From: Scalesia atractyloides
Taxonomy: Eukaryota; Streptophyta; Magnoliopsida; Asterales; Asteraceae
Assembly (NCBI GenBank): GCA_947069175.1
Contig: CAMTDV010000017.1
Span: forward strand, 51,407,137 to 51,471,136
DNA length: 64,000 bases
Direction: 5' to 3'
Part shown: one piece after another, positions 32,620 through 45,615 of the stretch
Numbering within the stretch: position 1 is the stretch's first letter
Layout: every line of letters begins with the position of its first letter
Program-made: the position numbers and the translations under genes
The notes under the pieces: generated by a model
The model's input: only the letters and a program-made list of their open reading frames with translations
Databases searched by the model: none
What the model was told of the DNA's origin: nothing

Positions 32620-34690
32620 TGTAAAATCCCGATTTCTAATGAGATTAAAATATATTTGAATTGCATATATTAAATCTCTAAAATGAGTTTATATTGGTGA
32701 GATAGTAATTTGTATCATCCAGATTTTCATAAGGAATAAAATATGTTTTAAATAAACATATACACTCCTTAAAAAGGATTAAAAGATGTGTGAAGTGGTA
32801 TTTTATAAAAATACGATAATACAATTTATTATAAAGGGAGTTAAATGGACATAGGTGAGAGGTAAATAAAAGATTGCATCCATTTTACTAGATGCATGAC
32901 TTTGAGGACTAAATTTGATAAAACTAATAAATGAGGTAAAAATGTAACAACTTGCAAATGAGAAGGAAATAAAAAAAGATGGTGGAGGTCGAACCTCCTG
33001 GTTCAGGTCGCAGGAGGGGAAAAACGAGATTGGAGCTTGATTATGTCATCCTTCTCGATTTCTATGGGTATTGGTAAGTAATTCTCTATGTTTTTCATAG
33101 TAAAAACACATGGGTTAAGGTTCTTGTGTTTTAGGGTTGAATAAAACTGAAAATTTATGGTTTTGATGCTTGATTTCTAGATGTAGAAACCCTAATCGAT
33201 ATGTTAGAAAGATTAGATGTGGTTTGGAATCAAGAATTTATATTGCATTTAAAGATTTTACTACTAAGTGTGGCAAATTAGTAAGGTAGAATGGAAAACA
33301 TATGTATATTTGCTGACATAAATCTTAACAGAACTTGTGAATCTAAAACAATGGTGATTTCATTTTAAAAAACATGAAAGATGGTTCAATTTGGGAATTG
33401 CAAAAAGTAGGCAACCTTATGGGTGAATTGAGGGTGCGGGAGTTCATATGAGTATAAAATGATGAATCTTAGTTTATGCCCACAAGGTGTTTGATTAAAT
33501 TCCTAAACAAAAATAAAAGTGAGATTTTGAAAGATTTACCATGTTTACTTGATTTTAAATGACTTGCTAATAATAAATTGGTGTTTTGTAAACATAAAGC
33601 TTTGGTGAATCTAATGTGATGGGATTAACATAAAATACATACGTAAATGTTATTCTCACTTGACCATCAAAACGGGTCACTTGAGTGAATGGGTTAATTG
33701 GGTTGGATTATTACCAAAACTTATACACATTGGTTAGTCGATAAAATTATGGTGAAAATAACCCGTATCTTATGACTAAACACAAATGTGTGATAACGTG
33801 TCAAATGGAAGTTGATAAACCAATTAACAAGTTTTGGGTAAAAGAATTATTTAGAACACATGTTTGATGATGGGTTGGATAAGTACTTTGGTAGTATGAG
33901 ATGAATGCCCATGTTACGTGTTCTAATAATTTGCAAGTTTGATTTGTTGTCAAGATAGGTGAGATAACGTTTAGATGGAAATGGGTCAAATGGGTGATAA
34001 GCAACACACTCCTACGGGCGAAGGTGTGCGACTCAAATATGTTTGGATCCGTGCTGAATTAAATAGTATTCTTGTTGGCTTGATATTTTATAGTTAAGGT
34101 GGACGATTTAATACAACTTATTGAATGGGGTTTGACTTAATCATAACGTATTGTTTTGGTGATGTTTTTGGGATTTAAACCCATTGAAAAATTGTGCAAA
34201 TTGTTAATGGGTCGAATGACCAAATGCTGAAAATTCAGCTTATTTCTAGATATTTATTGGTCTTTAAAAATTCATAGTTAATCAACCGAATGTCCGTCTG
34301 GGGCACATTGTATATCCACGGAAAGGTCTCTGAGTTCCCATCACTACGAATTTTAGTTTGAAATGAAATACTCACTATAAAAGGGGGGAAACACTGAATT
34401 ACTACAGCTCCATAAAGATAAGTGGAAACATAAATTTTATAGCACTTGCATAATCTTGGGAAATTTACGAGAACCCATTAGATGTGATTTTGTTGTTGTT
34501 GTAAACCTTAACGAAATTATATATATTTGCATGAATTAAAATGAGTGATTCCATGAGTATAGGTTATGTATGCTAAATTAAGAAGGCATTGGTGTTGTGA
34601 CTCGTATGTGCAAATATACGTTTTATTGAGTATAACTTATAAACGATTGACACCTGTGTCGTTAAACATGAGTGACCTAATGGTGTATGT
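32620..34690 (+). repeat. Right LTR of LARD-like element, truncated
   Basis: Matches 25875 to about 28010 of the left LTR. Relative to the left copy it lacks the (AAAAT)n tract and about 40 bp near 33020. It ends abruptly at about 34690, where a different LTR sequence begins. Confidence 0.8.
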
Positions 34691-35584
34691 CCCTTTTTTG
34701 GAATATTGAAAGATAATTAAGTAAGTTAATAATACAAATGTGGCATGTCCCTCTTTTGGAGGCAACACTACCCTCGGCCATATTGATCTGAGTCAGCAGG
34801 GACTCAAGTTGTTCTTACTTCCACGATTTGATGCTATCTGTCTCAAGGGAAGTCCTAATAAGCTTGACCCAAGTCATCGCAGGATCTATACACTGAATGA
34901 GGTAAGAACTTTACCTATACCACCTTACTAACCCCATCCCAAGCAGTTAATGTGCTTTATATAGATCGTAAAGACAAGAATGAGTGAATCAACGGAACAT
35001 GAAGGATGATAGAATAAAACTCACTTTCAATATAAAAAACTATTTATTAAAGTCATTAATACATACCCGCAGGGCACGGCCCGGTGCCTTCCTTCTTCTC
35101 TGTCTTCATTTAATTCGTATGTCAGATCAACCGGCTACACGGCCCCGTGTGTCAACGGCACAGCCCCATGGCCATTGTACTTGTCGTACTATCCCCGATA
35201 TGTAGATATGGAAGCTGACCACGGCTCGTGTCCATTAAGACACAACCCCGTATCTCTTGTCTGTTTCTGTTTGTCTTCTTCTGATCTGGAATCTTGAAGG
35301 GGGCACGACCCCATGCCGACTAGGCACGGCCCCGTGCCGAACTTCTGATTCGTTGTTTTTTATCATGGGGTGAAGATCAGAGGGTTGGTATAGTTGTTGT
35401 TTTCCCCTCTTTCATACTTATGTTGTATTTTGTCGTTAATTTGTTTCTTTTGTATATTTAAGCTCTTTTTATCCTAAAAATCAAAAGTACACAAAGAAAC
35501 ACACTTTTTCCAACATTAGTACCAAAAAGGGTTGATTTTATACCGTATTTGATACAATTTACATGTTGCATTTGACGCACATCA
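34691..35584 (-). repeat. Truncated LTR of Athila/Tat-like family
   Basis: Matches the LTR at 52146-53845 from about 52610 to its outer end, including the CTTTATATAG promoter box (about 34955) and CACGGCCCCGTG-type palindromes. The outer end TGATGTGCGTC (minus strand, 35584) is intact and the inner end is missing. No interior is attached. Confidence 0.75.
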
Positions 35585-36206
35585 TTATTCGACCATGAAA
35601 TCTTGTCAATTGCAATTGCCCAAAAACAAGAAGACATTACCCTAGAAAAAACTCTGATTGTTTCTTTTAGGGAAGTCTGCTGAAATAATGATACTGCAAC
35701 TGGTTAAACACAACTATCAACACACAAATTAAACAATTAACATAAACGAAAAAAGTTAAACAATTGAAACAACAAAACTTACCGATTGGTCAGACTTATA
35801 GGGACGATGGCCATAATATGGCTACTTCTCAAGCGGAATTACAGGGAACAAGGTTGGAACGACAAGGGATTCTTCTTCAACGAAATTACAACGCGACGGA
35901 GATGGTGATTCTCCAGCGGAAAGCTTCTTCTCCGGAAAAATTACAACGCGGTAGGTATGGTAGTTCGTGGTATCTTGTTTAGGGTTGGTGATTTGGTATT
36001 TGTTGGGAGATCGAAGGGTGAAACATAGTGAGAGTTAAGTTTTTCCTATGATTTCCTAAAGAGTGTTGCTTAGGAGCGAAATATCCCGCTATTTTTAGAG
36101 TACAATAAAACATTGACCTTTAGATCTCACCACTGATCAACGACGGGCTTCACCCACCCATGTGTGCACGAATCGTAACACGGGTCGCCGCTAAAGTTTC
36201 TTTTTA
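35585..36206. other. Unassigned; possible CACTA interior
   Basis: No recognised gene. 35780-35980 has coding-like composition on the plus strand but no motif. The region runs into the CACTA-type terminus. Confidence 0.3.
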
Positions 36207-36220
36207 TTTTTCTTGTAGTG
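36207..36220. mobile_element. CACTA-type terminal inverted repeat (right end)
   Basis: TTTTCTTGTAGTG is the inverted form of CACTACAAGAAAA, the classic plant CACTA (En/Spm) end. Before it is a GC-rich subterminal zone (CGACGGGC, CGGGTCGCCGC). The matching left end was not found, so only a terminus is supported. Confidence 0.6.
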
Positions 36221-37903
36221 ATATGATCGTTTAAAACCTTTCTCCAAGATTCAATGTGGCCACACCGGCCACTAGTGTAAAAACTTTCCGCATTTCCGAA
36301 AGGTTGATGTTCTGTGACACCTATGGAAAAACCATGTAAACCTTAATCAATACGCACGAGTTACATGACTAACAAAACAATATTGATCGTGCCGTAGATG
36401 AATTCAAGGGCATGTTATAGTTAACATATGAACGCTGGTAAGACAATGATATTGGGGCCTTAGAATGCAAAAAACTAGTTAAACAGAAGGATTTCCATTT
36501 AACAGCACAGTTACGTAGACATGATATTTACACAATATCATAGGGGTTTTGTGGCCTTAACATGTAGCAAACACGTTAAACTAAGTAGTTTCCAATTAAG
36601 GGAATACTTTCCATTTTAACGTGCACCGCATCATCCAAATATGCATTGCAACATCTGTCAAGCCTAAAAAGACTTACAAAATAATGATTAATGATATTTT
36701 AAACAAAGACATGAAAGCGTTCCGGTTTTCTTCTTGGGGCCCATTTTTTAAACACGAAAAAGCACGCAAAAAAACCGTTTATTTCGCAACCATTTACCTA
36801 ACCGGGGGAGCGTTTAAGACCCGATACCTATCCTAACAATAAATATCCGTTAAATCGTATCAAAATGATGCAAAATTCCAGGTCAACAAGTCAAAGGGAC
36901 ACTTCTCCCTTCCCCTTTAATCCCGATCGGAACCCCCACCCCTGTAAACACTTTTCTTTCTTCTTTGTTAAACCTCATTTCACTCACCAAAACCTTTAGA
37001 CTTCTAATACATCATATAACCAACAAAGAAATTGTTTTGATCCATACATAACCATCTTTTGGCCATTAGGGCTGTTTAAACACTTGTTAGATGTGACATG
37101 ATCATACATGATGTTTGATGGTGGAAAATTGTGTTTATGGATCAAAAACAATAAGTATTCGGCGAGAAACGTATAGTTAAAAACTTAACCGAAAAAGACA
37201 GTTTCTAATGGCTTGTATGTAATGTGTACAGTTGTTTGTGATGAATATGGTATGTAGGTATTATACCTATCCTTACATATGATTTGGAAGCATAAAAATC
37301 TCATAAGGAATCGTTAAACGGAAAGTATATCATTAAAAACCGAGTTTAGGAGCATTAGAGCTTTGTTTATGCATAACTAGTGGCATGAGTATTGTTAGGA
37401 CATTAAAATTTTCAAAGTCTGATCATAATTAATGAAAATAGAGTCTCTACAGAATTGGGAGTTTCTGGAATATCTAATAATTATTGGTATATAACAATGT
37501 TAATTCGAGAAAAATACTAAACGGATTCAATAAATCTTCAAATTTTCAAGAGAGAATGTATTTGACATAAGAATCATCCATACAAATTTCAGGATCATTA
37601 GCTGACCCTAGCTATGGTTTTAAAATCATGTTTATTCCAACTTTTGGTAGTAACCGAAAACCTTGTGTAGGAAACTCGGTTGAACCTGAAAATGTTACAG
37701 GGAGTTCCTACGAATGTTTTGACACTTTCATAAAAATTTTGGAATGTTTGGAAATCGGATGGTAAGAATCGACAATTTATTGGTTAAACGAACTTTTAAA
37801 ACTAAATTATTAAATATGATAAATGAATTTAATAAATTCTAAAAACATTTTTCCTGAAATATGTATATTAGTAAAATTATTTTCAGAGTTCTATTAAATT
37901 TTG

Positions 37904-37937
<34 letters not shown>

Positions 37938-38560
37938 GAAAATTGTGTGTTAAAAATAGCGTAATTAACAAAAACCGGCAAACTAATCGTTTAACGAACC
38001 TATCAGAACTTTGGAGTAACTTGACGACATATTGCCGATAATTGGAAAGTCGGGAGTAAATCTGAACTTTTTTTTGGTAAATCGGGTAATCAGGGTGAAT
38101 TACGCGCTTGTTTGGTTAATCCCCGAACTACAAAAACTAGAACTGCCATATGAGCAAATTAGATCGATCTAACGCCTAAACTTTCTTTATGAAACAAATC
38201 ATTTTATATTAGTTATTTTGATATTGTATGTGATCATGCCATTATCCTAACGCCTAAAATATACAACTGTGATTGGCACGCAAGACGGTACACGGTAGCA
38301 AAACTTGATTTTGACACCAAGACATTACCTAACACCACACATTGAGGCTATTAGCCCATTCTCAGATGAATATTTACATCCGAGATTAGTATATGGCAAT
38401 TACAGATCCAAGAATTGTTTCAATAATTAACCGTACGATACTGATACTAGGGTCTGATTAGCGTTACGGCTGTATTACGTTTTTTTGCTTGTTAATACGT
38501 GATACCCTATCAGGTGAGTTTTGGACCCTCGGTGGGAGCCTTGAGTAGATACAACATTGG
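36221..38560. other. Unassigned, LTR-like AT-rich DNA
   Basis: From about 36313 (TGTGACACCTATGG) the sequence has the general look of a plant LTR (TG start, C-rich leader at about 36890-37000), but no second copy, primer site or polypurine tract is present in the window. No gene. Confidence 0.3.
37902..37937. repeat. (CA)n(TA)n microsatellite
   Basis: About 12 CA units passing into TATATATA. Confidence 0.93.
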
Positions 38561-41500
38561 TACCGATGTTTATTAAATTCGCAGCAAAAAAAATTCATTA
38601 GGTCGTAGTTAGAAAAATATCAAAGTTATAAAACACTAAAGTTTTATATATTAAACAGTTGGGATAAAACCCATATTACATCAAAAGGTTTTTATAGGGG
38701 TAAACCCTATTTTTACAAAACACATTTCCTTTTCTTTATTTTGTTGACATAGCCACTTTATTTAAGCTTCTGATGCTTCGTAGAATTTTCCTTTCTTTCA
38801 TAGTAAGTCACCTAAACCATGTTTAAAAAAATTTATTAGCGAAAAATACTGGTGAGATCATTCATTTGTATAAAATGACACATTCTCATAATTACAATAT
38901 TAAGGGTTTTTACATTTGTTTATATCTTTCAATTACTCAAATTAGTACTTGCCACACGCCCATTTCGGTGAATGTGGTTATATTACTATTGGCTAATCTG
39001 TTGTCCAATATCAATGCTTGTCAAGTAGTGTATACCAAACCCCACATAATGGCAGTAATTTAAGAATATAAAGACTTAATCCACTATAATTATAAGTAAT
39101 AACTGGAAACATTAGGGTTTTGAAAACATTTAAGTATCACATAATGTGATGAAAAGAGAATGCCTCACCTTGTAGAATAAGGGTTTTGATTTTATATCCG
39201 CCGGGTATAAAACTTGGATACCTAGTTAGACATATAATGCAACACGTATTGGTGTAAGAAACCCCATTCAAACTTTAACGATAATAACCAGACCAAAACC
39301 TCAAAGTAGTTAGCAGAGTATAACCTTATTCAAACAGCACTTTGGCATCTGTTGATTGGTTTTACGATCAATCTGAAAAGGTATCGTACTAGTGATCAGG
39401 GTTTAGTACACTTCCTACGAAGCAGAGTTTTGAGTTTAGTGGTTCATGTATTACAAACGACAGAACGCGAGGGATATTTATCGAACTTATATTGACACAG
39501 GTGCACTGAACTCCTCTCGCATTCTCCCCTTATATAGCCCACCTGGACTCCCAGGCGCATCTCGGGAGAGCCAAGGGTCTCCCCGTGTGTTTTCTAAGCA
39601 GCCAGCTAGGGCTAGGTCAGCCTTGTCACCTGTATAGCTCTGCCACTTGTCGCGCAACGGTGCCACATGTCTTGGTACTCTGTCGTGCTTCGCGAGAGAA
39701 TAGTGGGTATCTCCCGCGACGCTCCTGAGTGTCCTGGTTTCAAACTTCGTTTAACGCGCTGGGTTTCATCGTGCTTGTCCAGGGTTTTGATTTTGGTTCT
39801 TCATAGGGTCTTTTGGGAGTTGTTACAATTTCATTGTCCTTTTTCTCTAAACTGTTTTAGTGAATACTTGGGGTGAAAAACATGTTCACATACGTACATA
39901 CTTGTACATGAACATGTGAATTGATGTGAACTATCTGAGTTAACACTATCACACGGAAAATCACTACAAACACAAGTGATCAACTAGAGGCTAGTGGATG
40001 TGTGAATAGTACTATTGGTCTGACAAACCCAATTGAACCGGCACACACGCCATAGGTTCTACTGCAATTGCACATGTCCATTCATATACTTTGCACACGT
40101 TATGTGGTCTTAGACATAGCTACTTGGGGACTGGAATGCTGACATGGTTTATGTGGGCCACGGCGGCATGGATGAACGGTCAAGGTTTCACTTATGGACT
40201 TAGCATAGTTAGATCGGATGTGCTAAATTCGACTTACATATACATTGATTTGATAAAAACAAAACCGGTGAAATTCACCAACTTTTTGTAGTTGAGTGTT
40301 TTCTTAACATGCTCTTTAGGTAAAACGAAAGAAAAATAATGTGCGAATGTGCTAGTTGGACAAGTTTGGGCTTTTCGGAAATTATCGTACATAGATGGAT
40401 ACCTGCTAAAGGGATAAGTTGTTCGTGGAGATGTGCTTTTGTAATATACTCTACTGTGTAAACGATAATGTAACATAACATTCAGTTTAGTTTTTAATAC
40501 AATATCTTAATGAACAATGAGCTTGTGTCATGTGTCTGTTGCATCCCCGTACGCTTCTGTTGCAAGTCGAGGTGTGACGTGTTCCCACCCGGGGATGAGC
40601 TTCCTCGTCTCTTCCTTGGATCCGACTTTTGTGCCCTTAGAGAACGAAGTGATCGAGGATTTTGGGTGGGGCACCTAGGGCCGAGGGCCTCCTAACCTCT
40701 TTTACTTGACCTTTTAACATAGATAACATTACTAAAAGTATCACTTTTTTATCTCTTTTTTTAAAAAATTTGTAGACTACTGTGTGTTTAATTCTTTAAT
40801 TACAAAACTTATTAATATGTGATTATTTTCTTTAAAATATAAAAGTATACTATGTGAATTTCACCGTATTTTGAATACTCATTACTTGATTTTGAATACA
40901 TAGTCAACTATGGTTACGTAATCACTTAGTGGGGTTTCACAAAATTTATTATAATAAAATCAAGTAATCACGTATTGGGTATTCAAGATCACGTAGTCAC
41001 TTACTGGGTATTCAAAATCCTGCAGCTTTTTTTAAGAAAACTAAAGCAATAGGTTGCTCAAATTAAAGAAAATGAAATGCTGGTGCAATTTTTATAAAAA
41101 AAATATCAACGTATGAAAACGTTATAGCCGTTTGAAAATCAAGGGAGGAGTGGCTTTATGAGTAAATATTGGATTTTCCTGTTTCACCATTTTCCCCATT
41201 TATTTCTCTTGTTTTTAGTTATGTCAATTTTATATTTGGTAACCACTTAATCTAAACTATTAAATCAAAGGCTAAATTTCTCACCTACATTTCATACATT
41301 TCTTTTCTCTTATACAATAACCTATAATAGATTTGAACCCGAACTTCTACACATAAGAAAACTAATATGACTCTTGTTTTTTTAATATGACAAGTTATAA
41401 ACATGAGTTATTTATTTAATTATTTTGTGAAATATTATTATTTCAGGTATATATTTTTTAGTGAATATATATAAACATACCGCTTATATGTAATATGTAA

Positions 41501-41835
41501 TTTCTCATACTTAGCAATATAAAATGCAATACAATCCATGTAACTTTTTCTTGCATTAATTAATAGGTTGAAAAGCGGAAACGGATTTTTGTGGTAACGT
41601 GTGTTAGCCCTATTTTATATTTGAATATATGACTTAAAAGTAAAAGTTTTGTGAATTTTGTGCTAAGAAATGGAAATTTTGAGTGGTGAAAATGTTTATA
41701 TTTTAAATTTTTAGAATTCAAATCCTTGATGGTCCCCTCCCAAGAAGTTGACTGACGGGTGCTTGGTTTTGTGGATGTGAGTTCTCTCGTCATCGCTCAT
41801 CTATATGAATCCCCTTCTCACATCAAAACCTTTTC
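38561..41835. other. Upstream of OPR gene: no gene recognised
   Basis: Mostly AT-rich. 39440-39780 is more GC-rich, with a TTATATAGCCC promoter-like box (about 39529) and CGCGAGAGA / CTCCCGCGA motifs also seen in the LTR at 56212-57512, so it may be LTR debris. 40540-40700 is GC-rich and unassigned. 40868-41025 holds an imperfect inverted repeat built from TTGAATACNCA units. Confidence 0.35.
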
Positions 41836-44720
41836 ATGGCTGACAAAATCCCCCTTCTCACCCCCTACAAGATGGGGAAATTTGAGCTTTCTCACAGGTT
41901 CATTGGTGTACTTTTCCTCCTGAATTATTACAATGCAAATGATATGCACATCAAGCGTTGAATACCCCTTTTTGTTGATTTGATGAACTTTATACATACA
42001 GAGTTGTTTTGGCACCGCTAACAAGGCAAAGATCGTTTGGCAATGTCCCTCAGCCACACGCGACCTTATACTATGCACAAAGAACAACCAAAGGAGGGTT
42101 GCTTATTGCTGACACTTCCCAAGGGTAAGTAAGAGTTTATAAATATCTCAAACTAATGGTTGATTTACGTCATTGATCTTTCTTTGTTTTACGATTATTA
42201 AGGTACCCAGAGACTCCTGGTATATGGACAAAACCACAAGTAGAGGCTTGGAAACCCATTGTGGATGCTGTTAATGCAAAAGAAGGAATCTTTTTCTGTC
42301 AAATTTGGCATGTGGGAAGGGTTTCAAATGCTGGTAAACATACCTTTTTGTGCAATCAATAACTATTTTGTTATTTTATAACCAAAGACAAAAAGAAGAG
42401 TAAACTGACAAAATAGTCCCTGAGGTTTGGACACTTTTGTTAGATCTGTTCAAAAATTTATTTTTTTCAATTGTACCACTCAAGTTTCACAAAAGTTGTC
42501 AGATCTATCCATTTCTCTAACACAGTTAAAAACTAACATTTTTTGGATAGATCTGCCAAATGCCCAACCCTCAAGGAAAATGTTGATAGTTTACTATTTT
42601 TAATGTTATTCTAACTTTTACAAACATTTTCTTATAACTTAAAAAAACGTTTTTTTAATAATGTGGTTGGTACTACCTTTAATATAACTAATTTATTTTC
42701 AATATAATGCGTACTTTCGTTTTATATAACTAAGTATATAATGCGTACTTTAGTTTTATATAACTAAGTATATACATATATATGTTATATAAAACTTTAA
42801 ATAGATTTGTTAAATAATTTAAAATCTGAATGATAAAAAAAATTATGAATGTTATTGGTATTACTTTTACTATAACTTATTTATTTTCAGTGTAACACGT
42901 ATTTTAGTTTTCTTATATTGAATGTATAGATATACCAGATATATCTTCAAATAGGAGAATATTAAAAATGTTTGTTAAATATGATTTTTAAAAATCAGAA
43001 CTATAAAATATGGTTCCTTAACAAGGGGTCTTATCATCAACATTATATAACATTCACCAATAGGTTAATTTTGAACTTAGTAAACTTTTTATTGTTGTGA
43101 CTCCTTAAAAAATTGAACTTATTGAACTTTTTATTGTTGTGACTCGTTAAAAATATTGCTTTTTATTATGTATATTCATTAAAAATGAATTCTTTTAAGT
43201 TATATTTTAAAATATTAATTCTAGTTGCAAAAATAATGAATTCTTTAAGTTACATTGAAAAATATTAATTCTAGTTGCAAAAATAAAACTATTGCTTTAT
43301 TAGAAAACGATTTAAAAAGTTATAATAAAATGTTAGTTAAATATATTAGAAAAACATTAAAAAGAATAAAGTGCCAAAATTGTCCCTGTAGTTTGAGTAC
43401 TTACCAATCCATCCAAAATGTCATTGTTTAATGTTAGTTTTTTACTTTGTTAGAGAAATGGATGGATTTGAAAACTTTCGTGAAACCTGAGTGGTCCAAT
43501 TGAGAAAAAAGAACTCTTTGGATGGATCTATTAAAAGTGCTCAAACCTCAGGGGACGATTTTAACAGTTTACTTCAAAAAGAAATTAACAATATAATGTT
43601 TACGGGTAGGGTTCCTTAAATGGATGTATAGGTTTAAGATAATTGGACCGGGCATCACCTAGTAACCTACCCGTTACATGCCTATAAAAGGATTTAAAAC
43701 TTAATCTCATACCATATGTGCCATACCCGAAGACCTGTCTTATTACCAGTCCAGAATAGAATAATTTGTTCCCCTAGTTAACCAAACCCTTACTAGAAGC
43801 AACATGGATGAGGGTTATTATTTAAGAAAGTATAACTTGTTGCATTAAAAGTTCAATAATCTTTTTTTAACATAATAGGTTTTCAGCCAAACGGGCAAGC
43901 CCCAATATCTTCTACAGACAAAGGATTTACAAGTGGCGGTGGCATTGATGTAGCAACTTTTACACCTCCAAGGAAGCTAACAACAAATGAGATTCCTCAA
44001 GTTGTTGATGATTTCAGAGTTGCTGCAAGAAATGCTATTAAAGCTGGTAACAGTTAGTTCCTCATAAGTTCTTGATTAATGTCAAGAATCCCTTCACTAT
44101 CTCATAAATCAATTAATGAAATTACAGGCTTTGATGGAGTTGAGATTCATGGGGCTCATGGCTATCTAATCGACCAATTTATGAAAGATGGAGTAAATGA
44201 TAGAATAGACGAGTATGGTGGTTCTCTTGAGAACCGTTGCAGATTTGCTCTAGAAGTGGTTGATGCTGTTGTGAAGGAGATCGGAGCGGATAAAGTTGGT
44301 ATACGATTGTTGCCATTTGCAGACTACATGCAGTCGGGTGACTCAAATCCAGAAGAATTAGGTCTTTACATGGCTGAATCTTTGAATAAGTATAAGATTC
44401 TTTACTGCCATGTGGTGGAGCGAAGGATGAAATATCTAGGTGAAAAGGTTGATAGCCTTCATAGTCTCGTACCTATGAGGAATGCATTCAAAGGGACTTT
44501 TATTACGGCGGGTGGGTATGATATGGAAGATGGTAATAATGTTGTGGCTGAGAACGGAACTGATCTGGTTGCGTATGGTCGTTTGTTTTTGGCTAATCCT
44601 GATTTGCCAAAACGATTTCAGCTTAATGCTCCTCTTAACAAATACAACCAGGAAACGTTTTATATACATGATTCAATTCTTGGGTATACAGATTATCCCT
44701 TTTTGGAAACTTCATTTTGA
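41836..44720 (+). CDS. 12-oxophytodienoate reductase-like flavoenzyme, five exons, six residues missing
   Basis: Exons: 41836-41897, 42002-42124, 42203-42333, 43879-44046, 44128-44720, all with GT/AG borders and joining in frame to 358 codons. The protein is an Old Yellow Enzyme barrel: PLLTPYKMGKFELSH and LAPLTRQRS at the start, FCQIWHVGRVS, then the substrate-binding HGAHGYLIDQF (His169, His172, Tyr174), DEYGGSLENR, GIRL, LVAYGRLFLANPDLPKRF, and DYPFLE near the end. Such enzymes reduce alpha,beta-unsaturated carbonyls with NADPH and FMN. With no C-terminal peroxisomal SRL it resembles the cytosolic OPR1/2 group rather than OPR3. Between Ala57 and Asp58 the usual six residues EATGVS are absent; this strand lines the flavin, so activity is doubtful. 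Intron 3 carries a 1.18-kb MITE. It is either a young gene with an in-frame lesion or an early pseudogene. Confidence 0.85.
42398..43574. mobile_element. Mutator-like MITE in OPR intron 3
   Basis: Long terminal inverted repeats (over 150 bp) begin GAGTAAACTGACAAAATAG at the left and return inverted at the right end (AGTAAACTGTTAAAATCG). A 9-bp direct repeat CAAAAAGAA flanks it (42389-42397, 43575-43583). Long TIRs with 9-bp duplication are the Mutator pattern. The interior is AT-rich with no transposase. It is confined to the intron, so splicing should be unaffected apart from length. Confidence 0.88.
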
Positions 44721-45057
44721 TACCGTTGGTGTCGATTGACTCGAGTGACTTAATATACAAATGAGAAGATCCTGTCAACATGGAAATCTTGGCTGTTTTA
44801 TGAAATTGAGTTGATGGTGTGTGTGGTCATTAATGGTTGAGTTAGATGGATATAATCTAGACTTTATTATAAGTATTATATTATAATTTTTGTAGTTTTA
44901 TCCTACGGCTGGGTGGTGCACGACAACTAGGGATGTTCAAAAAATTTCGAATCCGAAATATCCGAAAACCCTTATCTCTTAATTTGGATATGAATTTAAA
45001 ATTGTTTGTGGATAATCGGATTATCCGAATCCGAAAACTTAAAAACAAAAATTAATA
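44721..45057. other. 3' flank of OPR gene
   Basis: Presumed 3' UTR with T-rich and TATAAT-type signals. From about 44928 (TAGGGATGTTCAAAA, then CGAATCCGAAA repeats) it looks like one end of a hAT-type MITE whose other end is not seen. Confidence 0.4.
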
Positions 45058-45584
45058 GGCAAATTGGATTTAAATAATTCTGACTTTCTCAATTTGACCG
45101 ATAATATTCCCAACTCAGTTATTTGCCGATAATAATCCGAACTGATCCACTTTTGGCCGATAATAGTCTGCGTTAAAAATAAATTAACAAAGGTTTTTTC
45201 CCGAATTACAAACCGATGTTTTAGGGCTTGTGATTGGAGCTAGAATACGAGTTGATTGATGTAAAATTTACCTCGAAATACTACCCCAAACGATGAAAAT
45301 GGTGCTTCAATTCAGATGTTTAAACTTCCAATTAACAAAAATCAAGTTGTTTGGAACACTGTTTCTAGGTAAATTTACATAAATCGACTCGTATCCTCGT
45401 TGTTATCAAAATCCCTAAAACATCGGTTTGTAATTCGAAAAAAAACTTAACTTCGTTAAGCTATTTTTAGCGGCGGACTATTATCGGTGAAAAGTGGACC
45501 AGTTTGGATTATTAACGGTAAATATCTGAGTTGGGATTATAATCGGCCAATTGAGAAAGTTTGGATTAATTAATCCAATTTGCC
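45058..45584. mobile_element. Mutator-like MITE with long fold-back, 527 bp
   Basis: Arms of about 215 bp: GGCAAATTGGATT ... at 45058 returns inverted as ...AATCCAATTTGCC ending 45584. Each arm repeats CCGATAATA-type units. Flanks AAATTAATA and AAAATAATA (45049-45057, 45585-45593) match at 8 of 9 positions, consistent with a 9-bp duplication. Confidence 0.75.
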
Positions 45585-45615
45585 AAAATAATAAATATAT
45601 TGATATATTATTTCC

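Larger units (their letters stand above)
25875..34690 (+). mobile_element. Large non-coding LTR retrotransposon (LARD-like)
   Basis: The left LTR 25875-29208 is followed by a tRNA-iMet primer site at 29212. The right LTR begins at 32620 after a purine tract (GTTTAAGAGGGGTAGATT) and is alignable to the left LTR for about 2.07 kb before being cut at about 34690. The interior (29224-32619) has no retroviral protein motif in any frame. Long LTRs plus a long non-coding interior fit the LARD class, which depends on proteins from other elements. The LTRs differ by scattered substitutions and indels, so it is older than the 10.36-kb chromovirus. Confidence 0.8.

Noticed and set aside
37617..37720. 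Host gene in 36.3-38.5 kb
   Set aside because: All frames are short and AT-biased with no motif; the LTR-like look was judged more likely but remains unproven.
41560..42087. Minus-strand ORFs over the OPR first exons (41560-41793, 41818-42087)
   Set aside because: They are shadows of the plus-strand OPR exons and introns, with no family features.
44079..44127. Starting the last OPR exon at the ATG at 44079
   Set aside because: This ATG is inside intron 4; the AG acceptor before 44128 gives the correct in-frame join and the conserved AGFDGVEIHG.
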